From JADLAT01 sp964348795 (GTDB lineage: Bacteria; Pseudomonadota; Alphaproteobacteria; Micavibrionales; Micavibrionaceae), in contig CAYGDY010000009.1 in NCBI GenBank assembly GCA_964348795.1, positions 29,216 through 93,215 of the forward strand: DNA of 64,000 nucleotides, written 5' to 3'. The position numbers and the translations under genes are program-made. Position 1 is the stretch's first letter. Every line of letters starts with the position of its first letter. This document shows positions 9,941-17,580 of the stretch, in pieces. The notes beneath the pieces were generated by a model. The model was not told the DNA's origin, did not search any database, and was given only the letters and a program-made list of their open reading frames with translations.

Positions 9941-10545
9941 ACAACCGCGCCCCTCTTTCTCTGGCGGTGCTGATCTCGGGAAGTGGCAGTAACCTGCAGG
10001 CCCTGATTGATGCCTGCAAAACGCCGGATTTTCCGGCCAGAATTGCGGTGGTCCTTTCAAACCGGCCGGACGCCTACGGGCTGGAACGGGCACGGAAAGA
10101 AGGCCTCCCCGCGCCCTGTATCGACCATACGCAGTTTCCCTCCCGCGAGGCCTTTGAAGACGCCCTGCAAGAGGTGCTGGAAGCCTATCCGGTGGATTTG
10201 ATCTGTCTGGCAGGCTTTATGCGCATCCTGACTCCGGCCTTCATCCACCGCTGGGAAGGCAAAATCATCAATACCCACCCCGCGCTTTTGCCCAAATTCG
10301 GCGGCAAAGGCATGTACGGGGCGCATGTACACAAGGCCGTGCTGGAGGCGGGAGAAACCCAAAGCGGCGCAAGTATACATTATGTCATTCCAGAGGTGGA
10401 CCAAGGCCCTGTCATTCTGCAAAAAACCGTACCCGTTCTGGACGGTGATACCCCCGAAACCCTTTCAGCCCGCGTGATTGCGCAGGAACATCTCGCCTAC
10501 CCCGAAGCGGTTCGCCTGATCGCACACAAAAGATTTTCTGCCTGA
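9937..10545 (+). CDS. purN: Phosphoribosylglycinamide formyltransferase
   Basis: GAR transformylase, which transfers a formyl group from 10-formyl-tetrahydrofolate to GAR. 202 residues starting at the ATG that overlaps the purM stop. Visible signatures are the phosphate-binding loop ISGSGSNLQALID near the N-terminus, the catalytic Asn-His segment INTHPALLPKFGGKGMYG, and the later HYVIPEVDQGPVI containing the catalytic Asp. It follows purM in the order usual for this pair. Confidence 0.95.
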   Translation: MNNRAPLSLAVLISGSGSNLQALIDACKTPDFPARIAVVLSNRPDAYGLERARKEGLPAPCIDHTQFPSREAFEDALQEVLEAYPVDLICLAGFMRILTPAFIHRWEGKIINTHPALLPKFGGKGMYGAHVHKAVLEAGETQSGASIHYVIPEVDQGPVILQKTVPVLDGDTPETLSARVIAQEHLAYPEAVRLIAHKRFSA

Positions 10546-10613
10546 GTCGTCATCTTCAGTAAAGCTTAACTTTTTGCGTGCACATTGTCCTATGATACAA
10601 TAATGCAAGGCTT

Positions 10614-13600
10614 GTGAATCACATCGATATGTTCAGGATACGCTTCCACCTCTCGGCTTTCAAGATCAGGACCCGCGCCCTGCACCGTGCGCTGGGATTT
10701 CTGGGCACACTCCTCCTTCTTTGTGTCACCATACAATCCCCTGCCCGAAGCCAGACCCTCAAACCCACGCTGGGAAGCCACGTCCGGCTCACAGACACCC
10801 AGCCCCGTTCTTTTATTGGCCCGTTCCTCTATGAAACAGCGGGTCAGGATCCCACGCTGGATGCCGATACCCTTGTGGCCCGACACAAAAGCAATATCAA
10901 GGGCCTGCGGAAAAACAACACACTCGTAGCCCTGCACACGACCAGAACCCCCGCATGGCTCGTTTTTTCGGTGATCAATCAATCCTCCAGTCCGGACTGG
11001 GTGCTGGATTTCGGCCATGTTTTCGAGGGACGGATGGGGAAAATCCGGCACCTGATAATCAAAAACGTGACCACAGGGGAGATCCTCTTTCAAACGGGGG
11101 GGGAAAGCCCACCCCCTCCCGCCTCTGCCGAACGCTTTGACGGACGGACCTTGCGTGTACACGTGCCACCAGACATCCCGCAATATTTTGCGATATCCCT
11201 GACACCGGACAACGGATTTTCAAACGTCATGACACCAGCCCTGATCCGTCATGATGTTTTTGTCAGGGACCTCCAGAACGGGGCGTGGGGCAAGACCTTC
11301 TATCTCCTGCTATTGCTCGTGATCACCGGATTTTTCAGTGCGTTCAGCCTGATTCAAAGAAATCCCGCGCCCTTGTACTTTTGCGGCTATGTGTTTTTGT
11401 ATCTCGCCCTGTACAGCGTCTGCGAGCACGTGTTTTATACCCAAAGCGCGATCACGGGCATCATCGCAAACCTGCTGTTCCTTGCACCGGCGGTGTCGGC
11501 GCCCCTCCTGACCGTGCGTTTTTTTGAAACACCGCTTCACAGCGTTCTGGAACGCGGCCTGATTGTCACCGGCCTTGTCCTTCTGGCCTGCGGCCTGATG
11601 GCACAATATGCTGTACCGGAATCCTTCCACATTCCGCAGGGCGCCCTGTTGATGCTTCCCATGCTGATATCCTATGCCCTGTGCACCTTCTTGTCCTTTA
11701 TCCGGCTTCAGAACAATCAGCACGGCGCAGTCTTCCTGCTGGGGGGATGGGTTCTGGCCTTCACCGGCACCGGCACCCTCCTGATGGGGGAGCACCTGTT
11801 TCAAAGCCCCTCTTACACCTTCATGACGGGATACTGGATTCTCCTGCTCCCGCAGTGTGTCTGTTTTATTCTGGCGTTTCATGAAAAACTCCAGAAGGTG
11901 CTGGATGAAAAAATGGCCCTGCTGGCCCGTGAAAACCGGATGGCCCAATCCCTGTCCCGCCTCAAACAATCCAAGGAGACCGCAGATCAGGCACGCCTGC
12001 TCCGTATTATAGAACGGGAACGGGAATTGATGGCAGAACTCCGCGAACGGGAAATCGAGCGCACCAACGAAATGCGGCAGGCCAAAGACATGGCCGACGA
12101 AGCCAACCGCGCCAAATCCGCTTTTCTTGCCGTTGTCAGCCATGAAATCCGGACCCCCATGAACGGGATCATGGGGATGGTCCGCCTCCTCACCGATTCC
12201 AAAATGACAAAACAGCAGACCGATTACCTCACCGCGATCAAAAAATCGGGCGACACCATGATGACCCTGCTCAATGATATTCTGGATTTTGAAAAAATCG
12301 AGAGCGGGAATATGCTGTTGGAGGAGATCTCGTTCGACATGACAAAACTGATCGAGGATGTCCTGACCCTGATGTCCGGCCATGTCGCGGAAAAAAAGCT
12401 CTTCCTGCAGGCCCACATCGCCGAAGGATTTCCCGAGACCCTCAAGGGCGACCCGATGCGCTTCCGGCAAATCCTTCTGAACCTTGTGAACAACGCCATC
12501 AAATTCACGCCGGACGGGGGTATTACCCTGCACCTCCAGCATACGCCAATTGATAAAACACAGCGTACGGAGCAAGAGGATTACGAGATCTATTGCGCCG
12601 TCGAGGACACCGGTATCGGTATTTCCGAAGAGGCCCAGAAAAAATTGTTCCAGCCCTTCGCGCAGGCCGACAAAAGCACCTCCCGCAAATACGGCGGCAC
12701 GGGACTGGGGCTGGCCATCTGCCGTAAACTGATCGAGGCCATGGGCGGGCTTCTGCAGGTCAAAAGCATTCCGGAGGAAGGCAGTCTCTTTTTCTTCACC
12801 CTGCGCATGAAGGCCGGTGAAACACTCGGGCACGATTCCGTGCCCCTTGAACAATACATCCCTTATACCGCTATCGAACTGCCGGCACTGGATATTCTGA
12901 TTATAGACGATAACGAAATGAACCGGCGGGTCCTGCAGGGGTTTTTAACACGCGGACAGCACACTCTCACCCTCTGCGAAACGGCGGAAGAGGCCTTGCA
13001 TCACTGTAAGGATCACCGCTTTGACATCATAATCACCGATATCCAGCTCGGGGGGCTGGACGGGATCGAATTTACCAAACTGATCCGCAGGCATTCCGAT
13101 TCTGTCATCGCACAAACGCCCATCATCGCCTTGTCGGGAAATGTCAGCCTTGAAGACCAGCTTTTATATAAAAACGCAGGGATGAGCGGGTTTCTTGCCA
13201 AACCCCTTGATCCCGAAGCCCTGATGAAAACGCTCTCCCAGTTCAGCGCCCATGCCCTCACCAAAACTTCTGCGCTCGCCGCCACGCCGGACCCGTTGGA
13301 AGAGGTCATCACGGACGAGACCTTTGATTCCTTCGCCGAAGCGCAGGCGCTTTTTTCAGAGAAAGAGCCCGCCACAGCGCCCGCGCACGGCCCTGCCGAG
13401 ATTGTTCTCAATCATGCCCTCCTCCAGTCTTTGAACAAAAACATCCCGCGGATGGAACTGGAGCGTCTGTTGCACGGCCTGATGGACAAGGCGGATGAAC
13501 TGATCTATGCCCTGAACGATGACACACGGCAAAGCGATCTGGAACATTTGTACGAAAGGGCCCACGAGCTCAAAGGCATGGCCGGAAATTTCGGCCTCAC

Positions 13601-13742
13601 AGAGATCAGTACACTGGCGGGGCTCATCGAAACGGCCGCCAAAAAACAGGACATCCCAACAATACAAAAGGCGGGAAAGGCCCTCCCCGACGCGAACCAA
13701 AGAGCACAGGAACAACTGATCGAGTGGCTCAAAGGGCTATAG
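10614..13742 (+). CDS. Hybrid sensor histidine kinase with 7TMR-DISM input, receiver and HPt domains
   Basis: 1,042 residues if the GTG at 10614 is used; the ATG at 10629 is an alternative. An N-terminal signal or anchor (about 28-47) is followed by a periplasmic 7TMR-DISM extracellular-type beta domain (about 50-205) and seven hydrophobic segments (about 222-425). A charged coiled coil (430-495) leads into a HisKA dimerisation domain with the phospho-acceptor in SHEIRTPMNG (His510), an HATPase domain with DTGIGIS and GGTGLGLAI, a receiver with phospho-Asp809 in ITDIQLGG, and a C-terminal HPt with His984 in AHELKGMAGN. The protein therefore holds a complete internal phosphorelay and needs only a terminal response regulator, which is not in the window. 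The ligand is unknown; DISMED2 domains are often proposed to bind carbohydrates. Confidence 0.9.
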   Translation: MNHIDMFRIRFHLSAFKIRTRALHRALGFLGTLLLLCVTIQSPARSQTLKPTLGSHVRLTDTQPRSFIGPFLYETAGQDPTLDADTLVARHKSNIKGLRKNNTLVALHTTRTPAWLVFSVINQSSSPDWVLDFGHVFEGRMGKIRHLIIKNVTTGEILFQTGGESPPPPASAERFDGRTLRVHVPPDIPQYFAISLTPDNGFSNVMTPALIRHDVFVRDLQNGAWGKTFYLLLLLVITGFFSAFSLIQRNPAPLYFCGYVFLYLALYSVCEHVFYTQSAITGIIANLLFLAPAVSAPLLTVRFFETPLHSVLERGLIVTGLVLLACGLMAQYAVPESFHIPQGALLMLPMLISYALCTFLSFIRLQNNQHGAVFLLGGWVLAFTGTGTLLMGEHLFQSPSYTFMTGYWILLLPQCVCFILAFHEKLQKVLDEKMALLARENRMAQSLSRLKQSKETADQARLLRIIERERELMAELREREIERTNEMRQAKDMADEANRAKSAFLAVVSHEIRTPMNGIMGMVRLLTDSKMTKQQTDYLTAIKKSGDTMMTLLNDILDFEKIESGNMLLEEISFDMTKLIEDVLTLMSGHVAEKKLFLQAHIAEGFPETLKGDPMRFRQILLNLVNNAIKFTPDGGITLHLQHTPIDKTQRTEQEDYEIYCAVEDTGIGISEEAQKKLFQPFAQADKSTSRKYGGTGLGLAICRKLIEAMGGLLQVKSIPEEGSLFFFTLRMKAGETLGHDSVPLEQYIPYTAIELPALDILIIDDNEMNRRVLQGFLTRGQHTLTLCETAEEALHHCKDHRFDIIITDIQLGGLDGIEFTKLIRRHSDSVIAQTPIIALSGNVSLEDQLLYKNAGMSGFLAKPLDPEALMKTLSQFSAHALTKTSALAATPDPLEEVITDETFDSFAEAQALFSEKEPATAPAHGPAEIVLNHALLQSLNKNIPRMELERLLHGLMDKADELIYALNDDTRQSDLEHLYERAHELKGMAGNFGLTEISTLAGLIETAAKKQDIPTIQKAGKALPDANQRAQEQLIEWLKGL

Positions 13743-13765
13743 CATGCCCTCTCTTCTTCAAAGCC

Positions 13766-14188
13766 CTACCCGACAATTTCGTCCGGCTTGAAGAAATAGG
13801 CAATTTCAATACCGGCATTTTCCAGACTGTCCGACCCGTGCACGGAATTCTCGCCGATATTCACGGCATAGTCCTTGCGGATCGTTCCGGACACAGCGTC
13901 TGCCGGATTGGTGGCGCCCATCACTTCACGGTTTTTGGAAACGGCATTCTCGCCTTCCAGAACCTGCACCACAACAGGGCCAGAGCTCATAAATTCCGTC
14001 AGCTCCCCAAAGAACGGACGGGCCTTGTGCACGGCGTAAAAACCTTCGGCCTGCGCCAGCGTCATATAGATCCGTTTTTGCGCGATAATCCGCAAACCCG
14101 CCGCTTCCAGTTTTGCGTTGATAGCTCCTGTCAAATTCCGGCGCGTGGCGTCCGGCTTCAACATGGAAAATGTGCGTTCGATCGCCAT
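13766..14188 (-). CDS. ndk: Nucleoside diphosphate kinase
   Basis: 140-residue enzyme that transfers the gamma-phosphate of ATP to other nucleoside diphosphates via a phospho-histidine. The N-terminus ERTFSMLKPDATRR, the nucleotide-binding region MGATNPADA and the active-site NSVHGSDS (His117) are all intact, and the length is standard. It converges on the histidine kinase gene with only 23 bases between the stops and no terminator that I can see. In alphaproteobacteria ndk is usually monocistronic, as here. Confidence 0.97.
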   Translation of the reverse strand: MAIERTFSMLKPDATRRNLTGAINAKLEAAGLRIIAQKRIYMTLAQAEGFYAVHKARPFFGELTEFMSSGPVVVQVLEGENAVSKNREVMGATNPADAVSGTIRKDYAVNIGENSVHGSDSLENAGIEIAYFFKPDEIVG

Positions 14189-14418
14189 GATTTTTTCCTT
14201 ATTGTTTTAAAATTCTAACCCATAGCCACTTGAAAAATGAACACATCCTCTTTGTCGTCATCCCGAGGGCCTTTTGCGAAGCAAAATTGGCACAAAGGGG
14301 GGATGTATTCTTCTCGCAAAGCTACAACACAGCGCTTTATAGCGATCAAAAACCCAAAGCGCAAGACAGGATCACACAATCTTCCGGACCTAAGGGCGGG
14401 TGGACAGTTGAAGGGGGC

Positions 14419-15267
14419 TTACATCTGGCGTCTGCGGATGGAATCCTGCTCGTGCGAGAACGGAACGCCCGGGGCCACAAAAAACGGATATTTGGGTTTT
14501 TTCTTTTCGGGGGGGGCGGCGTTCTCGTCACCGGAATCTGGCGCAGGCTCTTCCAGACTCACAGGCTCGGTAAAGGTCTGGTCGGCCTGCCCCGTCCAGC
14601 ACAGCGGCATGGAGGGATAATCTTCTGTCAGAACATAAATATAAAATTTCTTGTTCACAATGGCCCCATTGCACTGGTCAAGATTTCCCAGACCCGCCTT
14701 GTATTCCCGTGCGGCGTCATAGCTGGATTTGAACAGTCCGGTCTGACTGACGAAAATCGGGAAGCCATCTGCCGCATACCCCACATGCGCAAACGGTTTT
14801 TTGACCAGCGCCTCCGGAATACCATGATACAGATACACACCGTCTTCGGCGGGATAGTTTGCACTGGCAAAGGGCACACCATCCAGCGCAACCCCGAAAA
14901 ACATGGAATCCTGCACGAGGGTCCGGCCTCCGGCCTGCACAGGCTTCAGGGACATACGAAATACATAACTCTGCGGCGTCACGGGATCCTTGACCGGAAC
15001 AGCGGGCACCCCGTTGGCGGCGATATAGCGGTACTGTCCGTCGCTTTTCATTCTGAAGACGGAGACGGGCGGCGCTTCACCGCTCTCTTGCTCTTGTGGC
15101 TGTGCCTGCTCCTGCACATCCTCTCCTGCCACAGGCGCCCCCTGCACAGCAGGCGGGGCAGGGGTTTCCACAGCTTGCGCGGCCCCTAAAACAAACATAG
15201 CGCCCCCCAAAACCATGAGGGACGCTACGAAACGCTTCAAAGTGACGTGCTGATAAAGACACGACAT
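14419..15267 (-). CDS. Secreted YHYH-domain-like protein
   Basis: 282 residues. A signal peptide spans about 1-32 (VLGGAMFVLGAAQA), followed by a Pro/Gln/Glu-rich linker (about 33-70). The rest resembles the YHYH family (PF14240): GVALDGVPFASANY, then VGYAADGFPIFV, then GNLDQCNGAIV, then a segment FYIYVLTEDYP at the position where the family name-giving YHYH should stand, and MPLCWTG. The two His of that motif are absent. The family is of unknown function and is often exported in copper- or heme-rich contexts. A Pro/Lys-rich C-terminal tail is present. The gene starts 19 bases after the cold-shock gene, so the two may be co-transcribed. Confidence 0.65.
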   Translation of the reverse strand: MSCLYQHVTLKRFVASLMVLGGAMFVLGAAQAVETPAPPAVQGAPVAGEDVQEQAQPQEQESGEAPPVSVFRMKSDGQYRYIAANGVPAVPVKDPVTPQSYVFRMSLKPVQAGGRTLVQDSMFFGVALDGVPFASANYPAEDGVYLYHGIPEALVKKPFAHVGYAADGFPIFVSQTGLFKSSYDAAREYKAGLGNLDQCNGAIVNKKFYIYVLTEDYPSMPLCWTGQADQTFTEPVSLEEPAPDSGDENAAPPEKKKPKYPFFVAPGVPFSHEQDSIRRRQM

Positions 15268-15286
15268 CTTGAAAAAACCTTTCTGT

Positions 15287-15490
15287 TTAAATAGCCTTCA
15301 AGTTGGTGGCCGCTTGCTTGCCGCGGTTCTCCTGAAGATCATAGGACAGTTTCTGCCCCTCGTTCAAAGTCCGCATCCCTGCGGCCTCCACAGCAGAAAT
15401 ATGGACAAAAATATCCTTACTTCCATCATCGGGGACGATAAAGCCATAGCCCTTATCGTTATTAAACCATTTTACTGTTCCTGTAGCCAT
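15287..15490 (-). CDS. Cold-shock / single-stranded nucleic-acid-binding protein (CspA family)
   Basis: 67-residue single cold-shock domain with both RNA-binding motifs, KGYGFIV (RNP1) and DIFVHIS (RNP2). It starts MATGTVKWFNNDKG, which is nearly invariant in the family. Such proteins bind single-stranded RNA and act as RNA chaperones. AAGGAG precedes the ATG. The upstream 200 bases to rlmJ hold no gene and could form the long structured 5' leader typical of csp genes. Many paralogues exist per genome, so no specific symbol is given. Confidence 0.93.
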   Translation of the reverse strand: MATGTVKWFNNDKGYGFIVPDDGSKDIFVHISAVEAAGMRTLNEGQKLSYDLQENRGKQAATNLKAI

Positions 15491-15701
15491 AGTTGCGATA
15501 CTCCTTCGCGTTCAAGTTTTCAATCAGCTCCTTGGGTAGTTCTTTCGGCTGATGATGACGGTCTTGATGTAGTCCAGTAGTCAATGCGCGAAGTAGTCCA
15601 AAGATCAGACCGATTAAACCCTTTTTTTTTACCCCGCGCAAGTAAAAAACGATATTTGAATTTTTCTTGCTTTCAAAGCCTTGCTCTGGTCTATCTATTT
15701 T

Positions 15702-16538
15702 ATGCTCAGCTACCAACATATTTACCATGCCGGAAACCCTGCCGATATTCACAAGCATCTCTGGCTTGTGACGGTTTTGGCCTATCTGCGCCAGAAAGAA
15801 GCCCCCCTGACATGGATCGACACCCATGGCGGGCGGGGACTGTATGACCTGACGGCGCCCGAAGCCCTGAAGCGCAAGGAATTTGAAGCGGGCCTCTTTC
15901 CTGTGCTGGATTTTTTCAACACCGCGCCGCCTGACTCCCTGCCCGCGCCACTCCGGCATTACAGGGATATCCTGATGGCCTGCAATCCGGACCGTTCTGG
16001 ACGGCCCTCTTGCTACCCGGGCTCGGCCTTTATTGCCGCCCAGATGCTCCGGCCCACGGATTCCCTGCATAGTTTTGACCTGCACCCTGCCGAATACGCG
16101 CATCTGGCCCAATCCCTCAAACCCTTTTCTCATGCGCACATCCAAAAATCCGATGGCACGCAAGCCCTGCACGCCTTGCTTCCGCCCGTTTCACGCCGTG
16201 GTGGCGCGCTGATCGACCCCAGCTATGAAATCAAAACGGAATACACCGAGATCTTCGAGCACCTCCAAAGCGCCCTGAAACGCTTCCCCCAAGGCACCTT
16301 TATGATCTGGTATCCGCTTTTGCCTGCGGGGCGCCATCATGACCTCACAGCCCCATGCCAGAGCCTGCCCTACCCTTATGAGATCGACGAATGGCATTTT
16401 ACTCCGCCCCATGACAAACCCCACGGACTCTATGGTTCCGGCATGATACTCGTCAATCCGCCCTATACCACACCCAAAACCATGGCGCATATCAAATCCC
16501 TGATCCTGCCTGTGCTCATGGCATCTGAAAGGATCTGA
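15702..16538 (+). CDS. rlmJ: 23S rRNA (adenine(2030)-N6)-methyltransferase
   Basis: 278 residues from the ATG at 15702, chosen because MLSYQHIYHAGNPADIHKH matches the conserved RlmJ N-terminus; an in-frame ATG 21 bases upstream is less likely. The protein is a class I SAM-dependent enzyme acting on 23S rRNA. Visible hallmarks are DTHGGRGLYDL (SAM-binding region), YPGSAFIAAQML and the catalytic IDPSYE, corresponding to the family DPPY-like motif. The C-terminal GSGMILVNPPYT is also typical. The next gene starts 4 bases after its stop. Confidence 0.9.
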   Translation: MLSYQHIYHAGNPADIHKHLWLVTVLAYLRQKEAPLTWIDTHGGRGLYDLTAPEALKRKEFEAGLFPVLDFFNTAPPDSLPAPLRHYRDILMACNPDRSGRPSCYPGSAFIAAQMLRPTDSLHSFDLHPAEYAHLAQSLKPFSHAHIQKSDGTQALHALLPPVSRRGGALIDPSYEIKTEYTEIFEHLQSALKRFPQGTFMIWYPLLPAGRHHDLTAPCQSLPYPYEIDEWHFTPPHDKPHGLYGSGMILVNPPYTTPKTMAHIKSLILPVLMASERI

Positions 16539-16542
16539 TAGA

Positions 16543-17394
16543 GTGATTCCATACATGAAACGCTTTTGTTGCCTAGTCGTTTTAAGCCTCCTCACTGCCT
16601 GCGCAGACCCTCTTACGCTGGGTGGACGGCTGGAAACAGCGCAAAATATAGCCAGCCAAGGGGGACTCCAGCCTCTCACGGTGCAAACCCTGCATTATAA
16701 CATCGCAACGTGGCAAAAAATCTCTCAAGCCGGCGCACCCCTCCACGTTTATATTGAAGGGGATGGACAAGCTTGGGTGTCCCGCTCTACGCCCTCCCGC
16801 AACCCGACCCCGACCGATCCCATAGCGCTCACACTGGCAAGCCTTGACCCCGCGCCCAATATCGTCTATCTGGCGCGCCCCTGCCAGTATACGCCTCTGG
16901 AACAGTCCCCCGCCTGCACTGTCAGAAGCTGGACCAGCCAGCGTTTTTCGGAAGAGATCATACAGGGCATGGATACGGCCCTGTCCCGTATCACGCAAGG
17001 CCTTCAAAACCCTGCACTGGACCTGATCGGCTTTTCCGGTGGCGGGAATATCGCGCTGTTGCTGGCCGCCCGCCGGTCCGATATTGCGAGTGTCCGCACC
17101 GTAGCGGGGAATATCGACATCACGGCTTTTAACGCCCTGCACCACACCAGCCCCATGCCGGACTCTCTCAATTCTGCTGATTTTGCAGACCGGCTCAAAA
17201 CCATCCCCCAACGCCATTTTATCGGGGTGCAGGACGACATTGTCCCGCCCGTCATCTACCAGTCCTATGCGAAAGCCCTGAACTCTGCACCCTGCCTCAA
17301 ATTAACCCTTGTGCCTGCGGCCACACACACTGAAGGCTGGGAGTCCGTCTGGCCCGCCTTGCTGAAAGAATCCGTTTCCTGCGAAACGAAGTAA
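16543..17394 (+). CDS. Alpha/beta-hydrolase lipoprotein
   Basis: 283 residues from the GTG at 16543, which has AAAGGA about 9 bases upstream; ATG at 16555 is an alternative. The N-terminus is a type II signal peptide with lipobox LLTAC, so the protein is probably anchored in a membrane facing the periplasm. A serine-hydrolase triad is suggested by the nucleophile elbow GFSGGGN, the acid in QDDIVPP and the histidine in ATHTEGW. An early strand reads PLHVYIEGDG, where an oxyanion-hole element is expected. Substrate unknown. It lies directly behind rlmJ and may share its transcript. Confidence 0.75.
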   Translation: MIPYMKRFCCLVVLSLLTACADPLTLGGRLETAQNIASQGGLQPLTVQTLHYNIATWQKISQAGAPLHVYIEGDGQAWVSRSTPSRNPTPTDPIALTLASLDPAPNIVYLARPCQYTPLEQSPACTVRSWTSQRFSEEIIQGMDTALSRITQGLQNPALDLIGFSGGGNIALLLAARRSDIASVRTVAGNIDITAFNALHHTSPMPDSLNSADFADRLKTIPQRHFIGVQDDIVPPVIYQSYAKALNSAPCLKLTLVPAATHTEGWESVWPALLKESVSCETK

Positions 17395-17580
17395 ACTTTA
17401 TGTAAATTTTCTACCCCTTCTCTCCTCAAACCCGCTTGGAGCCTTCAAAAGTTAACAATTAACTAATATTTAATAAAATTTATGATAAATTTAGATTAAG
17501 AGCTTCGGAGTTATAGAAAGTTCAAGTGTTTCGGACAGACGTAATCTCACCACACACACACAAACCCAGGAGAGCCTCTC

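Noticed and set aside
11310..12854. 514-codon minus-strand frame opposite the histidine kinase
   Set aside because: Antisense shadow of a gene with intact kinase motifs; no recognisable protein features.
14257..14307. Possible degenerate family C repeat after ndk (GTCATCCCGAGG ... GGGGGGATG)
   Set aside because: The two halves do not pair well enough by eye to be sure; kept out of the feature list.
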